64,000 nt of DNA from Eutreptiella sp. 'Long Island Sound 2002' (taxonomy: Eukaryota; Euglenozoa; Euglenophyceae; Eutreptiales; Eutreptiaceae), in assembly GCA_964036045.1 (NCBI GenBank), contig OZ038387.1, positions 52,737,265 through 52,801,264 of the forward strand, in the 5' to 3' direction. This document shows, in pieces, positions 31,673 to 42,139 of the stretch. The position numbers and the translations under genes were made by a program. The notes under the pieces were generated by a model. That model did not search any database. It worked only from the letters and a program-made list of their open reading frames with translations, and was not told the origin of the DNA. Numbering within the stretch: position 1 is the first letter of the stretch; the number at the start of each line of letters is the position of its first letter.

Positions 31673-34090
31673 TCAGAAGTCCAATGGCTGCAGATCCCAA
31701 TGGGTCCGCCTGCCAGTCAGACCCAGAGGCCTTGCACATAGGCGCCAGGTGGGTCTCAAGGTCACCCACCAGGTGGCCGAATGCAACATGACGTTGAGGT
31801 GCATGGCCAAAAACAGAGTGTGGGGTGCAGGCCTACGGGCGAGGACAGCCAGTCCGTGGGCGGACGCTGCCGGGGTCAGCATAAGTCTTATATCAGGCAG
31901 TGCCAAGTCAGCACTGCACGTCACGACGACCACACCATCGTCTCCATGATGGCCGCGCGGCGGTAGGGGTACCACAGGGGGTCCCGGCAGAAAAACTGCT
32001 TGCCACCGAGTGGCGCGCAGCACACACGCCAACACAATGGAAACCCAAGGCCTTAGTGACGGGGACATCCGCAGGTTGTGTACTGCCGGAGGTACTACTA
32101 CTGCAGGCATCCAGGCGAGGGGCTGGCCTGTGATGGTGTCCGGCAGAGACGCCTGCACCACGTCAAAAGGCGGTGGCGCCGCCGGGGCAGCCGCCGCCGT
32201 GGCGGAGAGCACTCGGGTGTGATGCTGGAGGGGGGTGACAGACAACGGCGCTTGAGCTGTGAAGCCCCCGACGGTATACGCTGTCCACTGGGGGCGGGCC
32301 GAGATTTCCTGGGGCAGGGCTGTGGGGCGCTGCAGCACTGCCAGGGCGAAGGCAGGGTGGACGCCAGAGACCAAAACAGTGCCCTCATGCACTGCCAAAG
32401 AAGCGCCGGGGCCGGGGACATGGCCGGCCGCCGCCGATACGCGCCAAACCGCCCAGGTCTGCAGCAGCAGGGACAAGAGCTGGGGGACGCACTCCCACAC
32501 TTCGTGCCGGGGCATATCCTCAAACGCCAGCCCGCAGAGTGGGCACAGGGCTGCGCCAAAGGCTGGTGGGATCGCTGCCCATGTGTAAAGGCGGTTGCGG
32601 GTGGCCTGCAAGGCCTGTCGGCTGGACACGTAGCCTGCCAGAAATTGACACTCCAGGGCGGCTCCAGACCAGGGACCAACGGCTGAACCAAAGCGCTGCC
32701 TGAAGCGCCGATCCACCTCCCCTTTATACGCGGTGTCCAGGGTAGCCGGGAGCTGCAGCATGAGCGCTCCACGGTGCATGAGGACGATGCAGTCGGTCGG
32801 CCCGGGACTAGGGGGAGCGGACCACGGTGTCGCCAAGTGAAGGCTGCCAGTGGCCGCATCGTGGGCCCAAGCGTTGAGGCTGGGGATGGGGCCTGAGGTG
32901 AGGCCCCGGTGCTGGGCGGGGATCCAAAACTTGTCGACAGAGATGGTGGACAGCCAGGGCACCAGCGAGCGGAAGGCTAGGGCCCAGAGCGTGTGATCTG
33001 GGGGGCCTCGAGTCCAACCCGCAAACGATGTGCCTGCGGCATCGCCAACTCGCACCAGAGGGTTGGGGCGGCCCTCAACCTGCTACAGGGCGAGCAGAAG
33101 TGCCAGCCACTCCGCATCTTCGGACGCGGCCGCGCATGCCGCCATGGCACACGAGCCTCGCAGAAGGACTCCAGCTGCCGGATGCCAGAAGACGAAACCC
33201 GCTCCAATCGCGTCATCAGAACAGGATCCGTCCGCACTGAAGTACAAGGGCACGTCGGGAGGTACCTGGTGGAGGCTCCCCTGGAGGTGGATGGTGGCCA
33301 TGTCGACGGAGGTGTCCGGGAGCGCGTGGATGGTGATGCCCAGCGGCTGCAAGCGCTGCTGCAGGGCGACGGCCTCGCTCACTGGGTGTTGGAGTCGCGC
33401 GAGGGCGAGGGCCGCGTACTCGACGAGGGGGTTACGGGACGCTGTAGCTTGGGGGTAAGACAGCGCCAAACGGACGACGTTGCGCAAGCTCAGGAGCGGG
33501 GCGCCCACGCCCCCAGTGTCTCGGGTTCCGTACAAGAAGTCGGCTGGCGTCCATCTGGGGGCACCAAGAGCTCGGCGGTACGCGTTGTTGATGCGAGCTT
33601 GCAGCGCTACCAGGTGTACCGGACGGAGGAGAACCCCGGAGAGTACGAAGTCGATGGATGCCACAGCGAAAGAGTGCAAGGATCGGAGGCGCAGTAAGGG
33701 TGCCGGGGGGGGGTCGTCTGCTTGCAGCGCCTCCACCACTCGTTTGGTCTTGCTAAGGAGCTTGCCCAAGCGCTTGGCGGGAGAGACGTGGTGGAGGATT
33801 GGGATGCCTACTATTTCGGGGGACCCAACGTCCGTAGGCTTGCCCGTCAGTCCAACCGTCTGACGACTGGCGGTAACCTCTCCGTCGGCCTTGTGGAAAG
33901 CGTAAAACTCGAGCTTCAGCATGTTGGGTATGCGGGCCATGGCTCGGGACGCCGACAGGCAGTGGGATATGGAATCCTCCGCCCGCTGCAACGACGGTCG
34001 CACAAACAGCCGGTCGCCGCTGAAGCAGATGTGGGAGGCGGGCAGGGGGCCTCTGGGGGACGGGATGCGCACGTCGTCTGGTTTCGGCAT
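31673..34090 (-). pseudogene. LINE-type ORF2, C-terminal part, with one in-frame stop
   Basis: The minus-strand frame from ATG 34090 runs 335 codons to a TAG at 33085-33083. It then continues open in the same frame for another 470 codons to 31673. Before the stop there is an RT-thumb-like region (about residues 90-260) and the start of RNase H, YFSADGSCSDDAIGAGFVFW (D near 287) and SEDAEWLALLLA (catalytic E near 327). After the stop come HTLWALAFRSL, VDKFWIPAQHRG and SLNAWAHDAATG, the RNase H end. A zinc knuckle CPLCGLAFEDMPRHEVWEC follows and then a long C-terminal tail. The RT palm and endonuclease are absent; 5' truncation is usual for LINE copies. A single nonsense change in over 800 codons suggests a young copy. 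Confidence 0.75.
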
Positions 34091-35009
34091 GGCGGCCCTG
34101 ACGACGGCCTAGGTGGAGTTGAACCCTTCCCCGGCCATACGGCAAACCCGGTTGTGCCCTTCCTGGGGCGCGACCGGTTCTGGAAACCAGTCGGACGTCA
34201 ACGGGCAGATCAGCTGCCTGCCATAGAACTGCACGGACCAGGACCCGAAGTCCCAAGCGGGAGCTGCCAGCTGCATCACCTGTGTGGTCTGTCCCCGGAC
34301 CATGGGGGGGGGGGGTCTGAAGGGGGGGGGGTTGGTTTGGTTTGGATTGGATCTCGGCTTGCGCCAAAGGTGGTGACCCACGGCCAGTGTGCCCGTACCT
34401 CACCGGCTCGACTGGGTACCCCCCCTGGTGGTCTGGTCTCACAGCCGCCGTGCCTGTATGTGTAGGCGTGCGTGCCATGGGGGGTCCTTGGGGGGTGGGG
34501 GGGCTGCCAAGGCAGGGGCACACCTTTTGTCGTTCTCCTGCGGGCCGTGGTTGGCGCGTGTGGGGGGTTGTGTGTGCCCGGTGCTCCGGGCCCCAGCAGC
34601 GGGGCATGGGTGCCCTACCCGAGGCTGCTGAGGGAGTGGGTCGGGTGACCTGCAGCTTCCTCCCGCCCACGACTGAACCCCAGAAGGGTGCACAGGGCGT
34701 GTGGTCTGAGGTGCTTCTTGATTGACCCAGAGGGTCACAGGCAGCGTTGCACAGAGTGCCAGACCGGCTGGGAGCGTCCCAGTAGAAGAAAGGTCCTGGG
34801 GCGTGATAAGCACTTCCCTGCCCCAGGAGCACTCTAGGGAGCGGAGCTCCCAGTGAGCCTGCTGCGCCCTGGTCACCTCTGACGAGGCGGGACCCTGAGG
34901 GTGACACCGCTCGCCACCCCTCCTGGGCTGAAGGGGGGGGGAGGGGGAGGGAGTTTTGGCTGGGACCCCCCTCCTCCTTGGGTCCCCCTATGGTCCCGCA
35001 AATGGCCGA
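34091..35009. other. Spacer upstream of the LINE fragment
   Basis: The LINE homology seems to continue a little (QLAAPAWDFGSWSVQFYGRQ on the minus strand, about 34190-34260) but is interrupted by G runs at 34304-34331. Otherwise the region is GC-rich without a recognisable gene. Confidence 0.4.
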
Positions 35010-35216
35010 AAGTTTGACGGCTTAAATCCTCTTGGTCAGCCTCCAACATCGTGCTCCTGGATGCAGGGCGAGGATGGGGCCCCCGCGATCCTCATGCGGG
35101 GCGTCCCGATCCCGGTGGCGGACACCTTCCGCCAACTGGGAATCGATGTGGCCATCAGGGGCTCCCGGGGGACGGGCCCAGTACTGGCAAGGCGCTTGGA
35201 GGCGGTGAATGTTTGA
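35010..35216 (+). pseudogene. Reverse transcriptase fragment of a second LINE
   Basis: The plus-strand frame reads PAILMRGVPIPVADTFRQLG and then IDVAIRGSRGTGPVLARRLE. The G-V-P-I-x-V-x-x-T-F-x-x-LG-I-D pattern is the segment just after the RT active site in LINEs. It lies head-to-head with the minus-strand LINE at 31673-34090 and differs from it in sequence. It stops at 35214-35216, 165 bases before the start codon of the p25-alpha gene. Confidence 0.45.
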
Positions 35217-35381
35217 CAAGATTGAATCCCCTGTCGAAGGACTTCCACCTCGAAGACTGAAACAAAGGCGGTGCGGTTTCGAACAACCCCCGCTTTTTTG
35301 ACCTCGCACCCCCTCCATTTTGACTCCGTTCGCGCACAGGTCCCATGCGCCATGCCTTAACCCGACGGCGGCCCCGATGTA

Positions 35382-38300
35382 ATGCAGGAGGTTCTGCTGC
35401 GAATCGCAGAGTCGCTCACGCAACATGAGGTCCGTCCCGATGACGAGTCCAACATCGTGACCCTCGTCCAGGACTACCTCCTCCAGAACTGCCCCCGCAA
35501 AGCGGATCCGCAGTCGCTGCTCAGCGCCGACACCATCCCCGAAGTGCTGAAGCGGCCCGTGCCGCAGTGTAACGCATGCACCAGCCCCCCGCCGCGCATC
35601 CAGAGCCCCACCTCCAACCCGCTGCCGCTGCGCCCCGCCGCGGCCCCAGAGCAGCCCCGCGCGAGGTCGGCGGAGCGGCAGCCGCTGGGGTCGCTGGGGT
35701 TCGGGGCGCCGCGCAGCGCCGCGAACCCCAACTCCGTGCCGGGCAGCAGCATTGTGCATGCACGCGTCCCCGCAGGCGCGAACGCCGTGGAGTATGCGCT
35801 GCGGCCCGCACCCCCGTCCAAGAAGAAGGTGCGGTCCCCAAAGGCAGGCTCGGGGTCGGTCGTGGAGCGTCTCTCATGCCCCGACAGCTTCACCGGCACC
35901 CAATCCCGGAATCGGCAGCTTGAGCCGAACCGAGACCCCTACACTTATCTGTACCGCTTGGAGCAGGATACACGGCATCAGGTGCGTCCCGGTCGGGGGA
36001 AGTGGGAGGTGTTGGGGCAGTCGGGTGGGTTTGGGAGGTGCCTGCATTGGCTGTCAGCCCTTACAACATGTTGTTGGTGCTCGGAAAACTGCTGTTCCCT
36101 GCAACGAAGCGGCAAAACAGAAGCCCACAGCTCAAGAGATGCACCCCTGCCCCCTTGTCCAGCCCCCCCCCCTTGTCCAGCCCCCCCCCCCCCCCGCTGT
36201 CCATCCCCCCTCCAGGGGGGGGCGGGTCACTTGGCCCATGAACAATAAGAAATCAACAGCAAATCACAGACACCGAAGGCGCCGAAGAAAATTTTTAGTT
36301 GGATATAGTAGAATTCAGGTGCCTGTTGTGTGGTGTCGGTCCCCCCTGGGGGTGGGGGGAACCGTCATTTGGTGACAGTCGACCCGGGGTGGGGGGGAAC
36401 CGTCGTCCCGGGGGGGGGGGGGGTGGACATGGGGCGCAGGGGACAGATTCATTTGTTCTGGGCTTGCGCCTTTGACCCTCAGGAGTATCGAGTCCTGAGG
36501 GCAGGCAGTGGCCTGGGAGAAGGGGAAACTGCTCCCCCTTGACCCATGTGGACGTCTATGCGTCTTGGGGAAGGTCGGATCTGTGCAGGGGACTGCACGT
36601 GGGTCATTCAAGCCGACACTTGAATGGACGCGGGAGGGTTGTCGGCGCTTGAGGCACAAGGGCTGATAAGGGCATAAGGAAGCCTTGTAAGTGCACCCCG
36701 TAAATCCACAAGCACAACTGCAAGGCGTACCCCGCCACATGGGACTCCAAATAGCCCCCATAATGTGCCGATCTTTTTGCCTGGTTGCTCCCTTGTTCTG
36801 TCCTCTGTGCAGCGTTACTGTGCCAGGCATCCTTTTTCGGCCCAAACACCCGCCGAGCAGCGATTTCCCGGGCGCTATCCAAGACTGCCCCCCCCCCCCC
36901 CGGACCCTAACCCCCCTCCTCCACCCCCCACCCCCCCTGGACGCCCCTGCCCACGCCGCGCGGGCGGGGGACTGCCAGGGTCGGGAACTGAAGTGAACGG
37001 CTCCCTGGGACTGCCCTGCCTTGGGGGCCTCAATGCACCCCCCCCCCCTCCCTCCCCCGCTTGAGCTGACCTGGACAAAGCCGAAAGTATGTTCAGGCAC
37101 AGAACAGGGCCACAAGGAGGGGTGTATGGGGATTTGCCCAGTGCGTTATTACCGGAGTCCCAAATTTGCCGTCCCCGAGAGAAGACCCAAAACGCACCAC
37201 AAAATTTGCCACCCTGCCAGCCCAATCAGCCCCAAAAACATCCCTCTGCCGCACACGACACGACACCAAAGCTGCCAATCGAAAGTGCACAACGAATGTG
37301 TCATTTGCTGTCCTCTATCAATATTCTTCTCCCCACAATTGTGTGGGTCAATACACTCAGCACAACGACGTTTCTTTACATTCACCACAACCCACGGCGG
37401 TGTGCGTTGACGGCACAATACACACACACCAGCCTCATACCCACCATCATCTTGTGTGGCAGCCGTGTGTGTTACATCCGCAGTGGCCCACACGTTCGGG
37501 GACGTATTCCCGTAGTGCATGAGGGGCGGGGGGGGGGGGGGGCGTAACGGACCTGCGTTCAAGCGCAAAATTGCGTAAAGCGCAATAAAATTCGCATTGA
37601 CTGATGCAGGTCTGAATTTCCCAGACCTGCAATGATGGAAGTGCTCGTGGCACTTGAGTTGGGACATTTCTCGACTGCTGCCACCCGTCCCCAGCACCGG
37701 ATTCTTGACAGAGTGTCCGTCAATCTGTGTAGAGTGCCCCTGAGCCTGAGCATGTCGGTCCCCCCTACCGGGGGGCAGCCAGGCCCGGTCCTTGTATGTG
37801 AGCCCCCCCCCCAGGTTTTGGTGAGACACGCAGGACCATAGTTGGTCCCGGCTTCCTTGTGCTGTGCTTGTGCCGCGTATCCCAAAGAGCGTGTCGCATC
37901 TGGGGTTCCCCCTTCATGGGTGGGGACGTAATCTTCATATGGGGGTTCTGGAGGTGCTGCCAGATATGGGCGCTCCGAACGGGAAAACGGGTGCACAGCA
38001 GGGGTGGATGTGATAATGCCACGTTTGACTTGGTGGGTGGGGGGGGGGGGGGCTGAGGGGCCTGTGGTTGCAGCACATGAATTACCAGGTCCCCAAAGTG
38101 TCCCTCTTTACATCAAGACCCAGGAGCTCTCATGACAGCGGTGGCGTCAATGAACCTGAAATTCGTCATCTTTGGGCGAGATATCAAAAAAAAGGCAGCA
38201 ATAGCTTCTCCTTCGTGACACTTTGTATCGCCTCGCACTGTGTGGGGTGCTTCGTCCTGTGCCTCTGGGCTGAGGCATGGTTCAGCCCCCACGCTCCATT

Positions 38301-39360
38301 GTTGGTCAATCTGAGTTCCGTAATTCGTAATTGTTGACGGGGGGGGGGGCGGGCGACCCCCCCCCCCCTACACACACTACATCTGTGAATATCTGCGAGG
38401 CGTGCGGGCAGGTACCCAAAGAGTGGGACTGGGGCGGAGGGGGCGATGGGATGGGAGAATGCCCAACGCCTGACAGTACCGCAGCCCGACCGACCCCGTC
38501 AGCCGGTGGCCCGCGTCGTAGACTGCCCTGCGCTGGACCCCGAGCCACGCGCAAAACCACCACCGACCGAGTCCGAGATCGGCGTAGTGAAGGTTGCACA
38601 CACCATGTGCCCAGGGGCCCGCACGGAGCAGGTCTGCACCCGGAGGCTGGCAGGCAAGGGCGGAGGGGGGGGGGGGGGGGCAGGGATGCATTGGAAGGGG
38701 AGGAACCCCCCCTCCCTCCAGGAATCCCAGCCTATGCCTAGCCACTGTGTCCCTGACGCCAAGTGCCAAGTGCCAGCCTCAATGGCATTTGTAACCGACG
38801 GTAACCGCCTCCAACCGCTTTGACAACCTCCTCCAACCGCCTATCGAACCGCCTCCGGGGCCACCTCCGAGGTCCCTGCCCTTCTATTGCACCCCCGGGA
38901 GGAGGGGGGGGGGAAGCCATGCCTTTGGTCCGAGGCAACCGCGCCTGGTCTTTGAGTGAGGCACACCGCGATGCCCTCGTCTGCTTTGCCTCAGATTCCG
39001 CTGGGGCAGATGTGGGGGGAGGCCACGGTGCCCACGACCGGCTCGCTGAAGCGGGCGCAGGCGCCGGGGATCCCCGAAGAGCACCAGGTCCAGCGCTCCC
39101 GCCGCCCCGGCACCGACGAGGACGTGGGCGTGTTCGACCGCCTGTCGGACCACAACCGCTACACCGGGATTCACGCGCGCCGCTTCACGTCCGACGGGAA
39201 GGGCCGCGGGCTGGAGGACCGCGAGGCGCTGCTGTCGCTCTCAGGGAGCGGGGGCCTCTACGGGCACCTCAAGCTGCGGCCCGGCATGAGCACCGGGACG
39301 GAGTTCAAGATGTCGCGCAAGACCACGTACGTGGAGCGGAACCAGAACCATGTGCTGTAG
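35382..39360 (+). CDS. p25-alpha/TPPP-like protein with two p25 motifs (exons 35382-35981 and 38995-39360)
   Basis: Exon 1 opens at ATG 35382, preceded in frame by TAA at 35358, and encodes 200 aa up to CAG|GTGCGT. Exon 2 begins after TTTGCCTCAG at 38994 and encodes 121 aa to TAG 39358. Both borders are phase 0, giving a 321-aa protein. Residues 246-280 (VFDRLSDHNRYTGIHARRF, GKGRGLEDRE) are the hallmark C-terminal p25-alpha motif of tubulin polymerisation promoting proteins, which bind microtubules and track with cilia and flagella across eukaryotes. Residues 160-177 (VVERLSCPDSFTGTQSRN) look like a second, partial copy of the same motif. An N-terminal helical region (1-40) is followed by a Pro/Arg-rich linker. 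The full p25 core domain is missing, so it resembles short or partial p25 proteins of protists. Additional exons inside the 3-kb intron cannot be excluded. Confidence 0.7.
36437..36540. repeat. Dispersed 104-bp repeat, copy 1 (pair with 43345-43447)
   Basis: CAGGGGACAGATTCATTTGT, TTTGACCCTCAG, AGGCAGTGGCCTG and AGGGGAAAC are shared in order with the second copy about 6.9 kb downstream in direct orientation. Confidence 0.75.
37328..37459 (-). pseudogene. Cysteine-rich zinc-binding module, copy 2
   Basis: The minus-strand frame reads EAGVCVLCRQRTPPWVVVNV and then KKRRCAECIDPHNCGEK. It matches the modules at 23745 and 41933 at nucleotide level. A one-base frame change separates the first C-x2-C from a CGEC pair. 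It lies within the p25-alpha intron. Confidence 0.55.
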
Positions 39361-40145
39361 CGGAGGGAGTGGCGGGGGCTGTTGGGGTGGGGGTGGGTGG
39401 GGGCGGTGCGAGGGGGGGGGGGGGTGCTCGTTCTGGGGTGTTGACTGCCCTTTTGCGGCTCAGCCGTGTGGATCTGGGGAGGGCTTGTCATCAAGGCTCA
39501 GTAGGTGTGACGGTTGTGACTTCCGCGTGGACGCTCTCGTTCGGGTTTTCAGGGGGAAACTTTGCACATGGTCTGTCCACGGACGGAAGGGTGCTTTTGT
39601 ACGCGGGACGTGGGGCTGCTGTCCATCTGCTCATGGGCATCCCGCCCCTTGGCGTCCCTGCCAGGCCGGCCCCGGCACGCATTTGAGGGACACAGGGATG
39701 CAGGGAATTCGCGACGGGACTTCTTCGTTGTGGGATGTTTCACGTTTCCGATTCGTGCGAAATTCCCACGCAACTTCCAGGCCGCAGTGCGAGTCAACCC
39801 GTGTCGAAATTCAGCAAAATTGCTTGTTGTACAGTTGCCTTTGCCACACACGCAGCATTTGTAGAAGGGGTACAGTCGAAATCTGTTTCCGGCAGCAAAT
39901 TGGGACTGCATGCGAAACAAACCCGAAATTTTCCCATACGGACAAATCCCGCCCCGCCCCCCCCCCCCTCCCCCTGTACACGGGACGTTGTGCACAATAC
40001 TGACATTTGACAGTGCGCAATTGGCGGGTGGTCTTGACTGTCGTCAGTGCACCGTGGCCGACATGGGCATCGGTCGTGGTGCCCTTTGCAGCCCCAGTGC
40101 AGCCACCCCCACGCGACGGTGGCCACACAGTTTGTACATCGGGGG
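39361..40145. other. 3' flank of the p25-alpha gene
   Basis: No gene was found. It contains G and C runs (about 39411-39424 and 39958-39969). No canonical AATAAA signal was seen soon after the stop. Confidence 0.4.
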
Positions 40146-40345
40146 CGCACCGTGCGCGGTACCCGCGCTGTGCGTGTGCTGTGCGAACATTCGGCTCTTT
40201 TCCACCACCGGTAGCCAAGGGTCCCAGGTCCTGAATTCTGCACCCCCGATGCTGCTATGCGTGCTTCTGTGGGTGGGTGGTTTTCAGGGGTGTTCCTGGG
40301 ATAAACAACGAAATAGCTGGCGCTCTGCGCGCGCTGTGCGAAAAC
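40146..40345. repeat. Dispersed 200-bp repeat, copy 2 (pair with 26268-26462)
   Basis: Same order of landmarks as copy 1, with GCGCACCGTGCGC at the left edge and GCTGTGCGAAAAC at the right. Confidence 0.75.
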
Positions 40346-41932
40346 ACCCCCATCGGTCGTATTTTTTCCGACCGAAGCTCCAGACCGGAGTGCGGTCCAT
40401 GCATGCGTAGCCCCCGTGCGTTGAAGTGGACGGCCACGATGCGCTCGCCCCGAGGTTGACGAGGGGCATGGGCCTGGGCCGCGTGAGGCGCGCGTGCACT
40501 GCGCTTAGTGCACAAAGGTCACCGGTGGGGCACGGGTAAAACAAGATGCCCGGCACGCTAACGCTCCCCCATGCTAGCTCGGGGTCCAAAACTGGCACCA
40601 CTCCCTCCAGTGCGGCCCGAAGGACCCGAAAGAAAAATTACAGGGCGAAGCAGCAGGCGTACAAAAACCACCAATTCATCACAGCAAACCCGGCGACAAC
40701 TGCCACCGGCCGTCGACTGGTGATGGGCCGACCAACGAATGTCGACAGTTGGGGTTTAACCGTCGGCGGTTGGGGAATACCAGGGAAAAGCCGCGGGCAG
40801 CTTCTTTTGAGTTTAAGTGTGGAACGAACCCCTGTGCCTTACGGCCCCCCGTCATTGCCCCGATGAAGGAGTCGTGCCGCAGCCCCGCAAAAACCTGCGC
40901 AAGCGCCGCACGCTCACCGGGGCTGCGTAGGCCACGGCTTACCATTATGGTGGTGGGGGGGAATGGCAGCCCAGGCTCCTCCGCCTGACCCATCCCCCAC
41001 CCACGTCAGAAACTTTTCCTTTGGGAAAAAAATGAAATTTGGCATGGGGCCCCGAAATTGGAGGTCTTTTTTACGTACACACACATTTTTTTTAACCCCC
41101 CCCCCCCGTCACGGTCGCCACTCAGCCGTGGCCTGCTTCGGTGTCGACTAGGGCCTCAGTGTCCCTGACCAGTGGTCCAAACAGCATAGCCCATGGGCGC
41201 ACACGCTGTTGCGCAATGTGCGCTGCGCTGCCTCCGTTTGGCACCGGCCGAGCACGTCCACATCGTGGACGGTCAAGAGTACGGCCACGAAGGAGGGCCA
41301 AGGGGCCTTCATCGAGTCCACAGGTGCGCGGCAGCCGGACCGGACCTCCATCGTGCACAAACCGCCCGTTCCAACTCCGTTTGCCCGTCCGAATGAATAC
41401 ACCATGAAACCAGCAGCCCGAACTGCCCCCCAGAGCACGCGACCTTCCCTGAACGAGGGCCCTCACTCCCGCACTCACCACTGCCACTTTCCACACACGG
41501 CACTGTGCACTGGCTATGCAACTATTTGGACCTCTAGCCATACTAGAACCCCATACTTTGTGGTACTATGGGCAATATTGTTGTTTGAAAACGGGTATTT
41601 TGATGCTTCTTTCACATTGGGGATATGATATATTTGGATTCTCACCCAGTTTCACCCATTTTCATCCATTTTTTGCTCGTTTCCACCACATCCACTCCTT
41701 ACTAGCACCATTGGGACCCCGAGAAGGCAGGGGTGATGTAGCCATATTGATTTCTCCCCACCATTGGGACCCCAAGAAGGCAGGGGTGATGTAGCCATAT
41801 TGATCTCTCCCCACCATGGGGACCCCGAGAAGGCAATTTTGCATTTGCAGGTAGGTGCGGCACCCCCCCCCCCCTTATGGACTATGGGAGCATGTCCCGC
41901 CTCATGTTTGGACTGACAAAAGTCACTCGGCC
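40346..41932. other. Gene-free region
   Basis: No gene was supported. The only defined feature is a 53-bp tandem repeat at 41706-41840. Open frames at 41122-41628 on both strands are GC-driven. Confidence 0.45.
41706..41840. repeat. 53-bp tandem repeat, about 2.5 copies
   Basis: CACCATTGGGACCCCGAGAA, GGCAGGGGTGATGTAGCC and ATATTGATTTCTCCC repeat at 53-bp spacing (41706, 41759, 41812). Confidence 0.85.
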
Positions 41933-42139
41933 ACCACGCAAGATGAGGCAGAGGATGAGACAGAAGTGTGTGTGTTGTGTTGTCAGAAGTGTTCCACTAT
42001 CACAGTTGTGGTGGGTGTGAAGAGCACTATTGTGCTGAATGTATTGACACCCATACTTGTGGGACCAATGTTGTTTGTTAAGTACAATACAAATGACATT
42101 TTGAGTTGTTGAATTCACGCACCGGGCAAACATTCCCCC
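41933..42139 (+). mobile_element. Cys-module TIR transposon, 3' part
   Basis: 41937-42085 repeats the Cys-rich module (EVCVLCCQ, then in the shifted frame CAECIDTHTCG). 42046-42116 matches 18318-18386. The right terminus GCAAACATTCCCCC at 42126-42139 is identical to 24152-24165. The DDE part is missing. Confidence 0.6.

Larger units (their letters stand above)
35982..38994. other. 3-kb intron of the p25-alpha gene
   Basis: The intron has GT-AG ends (GTGCGT...TGCCTCAG). It holds C and G runs near 36163-36196, 36409-36422, 36889-36901 and 38039-38052, a dispersed repeat (36437-36540) and a minus-strand Cys-module copy (37328-37459). A GC-rich stretch at 38450-38650 is open on both strands but has no recognisable domain. 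The intron has clearly accumulated transposon material. Confidence 0.55.

Noticed and set aside
31781-34465. Plus-strand frames opposite the minus-strand LINE
   Set aside because: They are antisense shadows of the LINE ORF in GC-rich sequence. Domain motifs are only on the minus strand.
38331-38823. Extra exon of the p25-alpha gene or a separate gene
   Set aside because: The stretch is open on both strands with G runs and has no motif. The phase-0 join of the two recognised exons does not need it.
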